Source: Bacillota bacterium
Lineage (GTDB): Bacteria > Bacillota > Clostridia > Christensenellales > CAG-138
Direction of reading: 5' to 3'
Assembly (NCBI GenBank): GCA_023396535.1
Contig: JAEWWD010000271.1
Coordinates: 1 to 5,848, forward strand
DNA length: 5,848 nucleotides
Of the stretch, positions 5,445 to 5,848 are shown one piece after another. The notes under the pieces are model-generated. The model was not told where the DNA came from. It saw nothing but the letters and a program-made list of their open reading frames with translations, and searched no databases. Each line of letters begins with the position of its first letter. Within the stretch, counting starts at the first letter, position 1. The translations under genes and the position numbers were made by a program.

Positions 5445-5819
5445 ATGGACAAGCTGGAGAGCATATTTGCCATGCAGAAAGCGCTGGACGACGATATCAC
5501 GTCGCGCCGGCATCTGGATGGCTTTTCGCCGCAGGAATGGATACAGAAGGACGTACTCGCCATTGTGGCGGAATTGGGTGAGTTGCTGGACGAGGTCAAT
5601 TTCAAGTGGTGGAAAAACCCGAAAGAAATCGATACGGACGCCGTACAGGAAGAGCTCGTCGATGTGCTGCATTTTTTCATCAGCATGTGCATTCGCGCCG
5701 GCATGAGCGCGGAGGATCTTTACCGTATCTATTCCGACAAAAACAAGGAGAATGTGGACAGGCAGCATGGCCGCTCCAAGAAGCCGGGCTATGCCGTCGC
5801 GGATAACGCCGCGGAGTAG
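5445..5819 (+). CDS. All-alpha dUTPase / MazG-type nucleotide pyrophosphohydrolase
   Basis: This is a small soluble protein of 124 residues. LESIFAMQKALDDDI (4-18), LAIVAELGELLDEVNFKWWK (38-57), EELVDVLHFFISMCI (69-83) and KNKENVDRQ (99-107) fit the dimeric all-alpha dUTPase family within the MazG-like superfamily. The Mg-binding ExxE...ExxD pattern is complete (Glu43, Glu46, Glu70, Asp73). The probable reaction is hydrolysis of dUTP, or a related (d)NTP, to the monophosphate and pyrophosphate, keeping uracil out of DNA. It is shorter than many phage-type dimeric dUTPases. Two ATGs are adjacent (5442 and 5445). I chose 5445 because GGAG (5436-5439) is then five bases away rather than two. The gene follows the M16 stop by 40 bases with no terminator, so it probably shares its mRNA. 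The exact nucleotide substrate is not settled by sequence. Confidence 0.85.
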   Translation: MDKLESIFAMQKALDDDITSRRHLDGFSPQEWIQKDVLAIVAELGELLDEVNFKWWKNPKEIDTDAVQEELVDVLHFFISMCIRAGMSAEDLYRIYSDKNKENVDRQHGRSKKPGYAVADNAAE

Positions 5820-5834
5820 AGAAACGGGGGTATT

Positions 5835-5840
5835 GGGAGG
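5835..5840 (+). promoter_or_regulatory. Ribosome binding site of a gene starting at the right edge
   Basis: GGGAGG lies 15 bases after the dUTPase-like stop. The window ends seven bases beyond it with a final A. If the next bases are TG, an ATG would begin at 5848 at ideal spacing, continuing the same operon. No coding sequence of that gene is visible, so its identity cannot be given. Confidence 0.4.
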
Positions 5841-5848
5841 TTTCACGA

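Noticed and set aside
4154..5704. Long open frame on the minus strand (516 codons) opposite the M16 peptidase and dUTPase-like genes
   Set aside because: It spans two well-supported + strand genes and the gap between them. The translation is low-complexity in feel (Ser and His runs) with no known motif. It is a shadow of codon bias.
1..5848. CRISPR arrays, tRNA or rRNA genes, transposases, integrases, attachment sites, toxin or defence genes
   Set aside because: Both strands were read for these and none were seen. The gene content is core and codon use looks even apart from the Ile-Leu context effect, so I see no sign of an inserted or novel system.

Overview
The window is an ordinary housekeeping stretch of a chromosome, and every gene in it reads on the + strand. 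The gene order (ribF, rpsO, pnp, a YlxY-type deacetylase-like gene, an M16 peptidase) matches what I remember of the Bacillus subtilis ribC-rpsO-pnpA-ylxY-mlpA region. Strong AGGAGG-type ribosome binding sites, extended -10 promoters and the presence of a ylxY-type gene all point to a Firmicute (Bacillota). The fairly GC-rich coding sequence and a dUTPase-like gene where Bacillus has ymxH make me favour a Clostridia-type lineage. Genus cannot be told from this window.

Layout. Bases 1-588 are the 3' part of ribF (FAD synthetase/riboflavin kinase), cut by the window edge. Bases 589-736 hold a good extended -10 promoter and a structured leader for rpsO (S15, 737-1000). A strong intrinsic terminator (1008-1036) ends rpsO. 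A second terminator-like hairpin follows (1071-1094), then an extended -10 promoter (1135-1143) and a short purine-rich leader for pnp (polynucleotide phosphorylase, 1190-3283). A 136-base gap follows with a hairpin (3311-3342) and a possible promoter/operator framed by two GCATGCA repeats. Next come three tightly packed genes that look like one operon: the NodB-fold YlxY-like protein (3420-4139), the M16 zinc peptidase (4136-5404, ATGA overlap) and a small all-alpha dUTPase/MazG-type nucleotide pyrophosphohydrolase (5445-5819). A ribosome binding site at the right edge suggests that another gene starts at about 5848.

How the genes fit together. rpsO and pnp are a classic translation/RNA-decay pair, but here each appears to have its own promoter with a terminator between them. 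The two promoters share the block TGCTA(A/T)ACTAAT. The downstream genes are an envelope or sporulation-associated protein, a protein-processing peptidase and a nucleotide-pool sanitising enzyme.

I see no mobile element, CRISPR array, tRNA, rRNA or clear new system. The observations most worth a second look are: (i) a strong codon-context rule in which Ile before Leu is written ATA (10 of 10 in pnp, against 1 of 53 other Ile codons); (ii) a possible pseudoknot in the rpsO leader that would cover its Shine-Dalgarno sequence; (iii) loss of every NodB catalytic motif in the YlxY-like protein; and (iv) substitutions at two canonical RNA-contact positions in the PNPase S1 domain.
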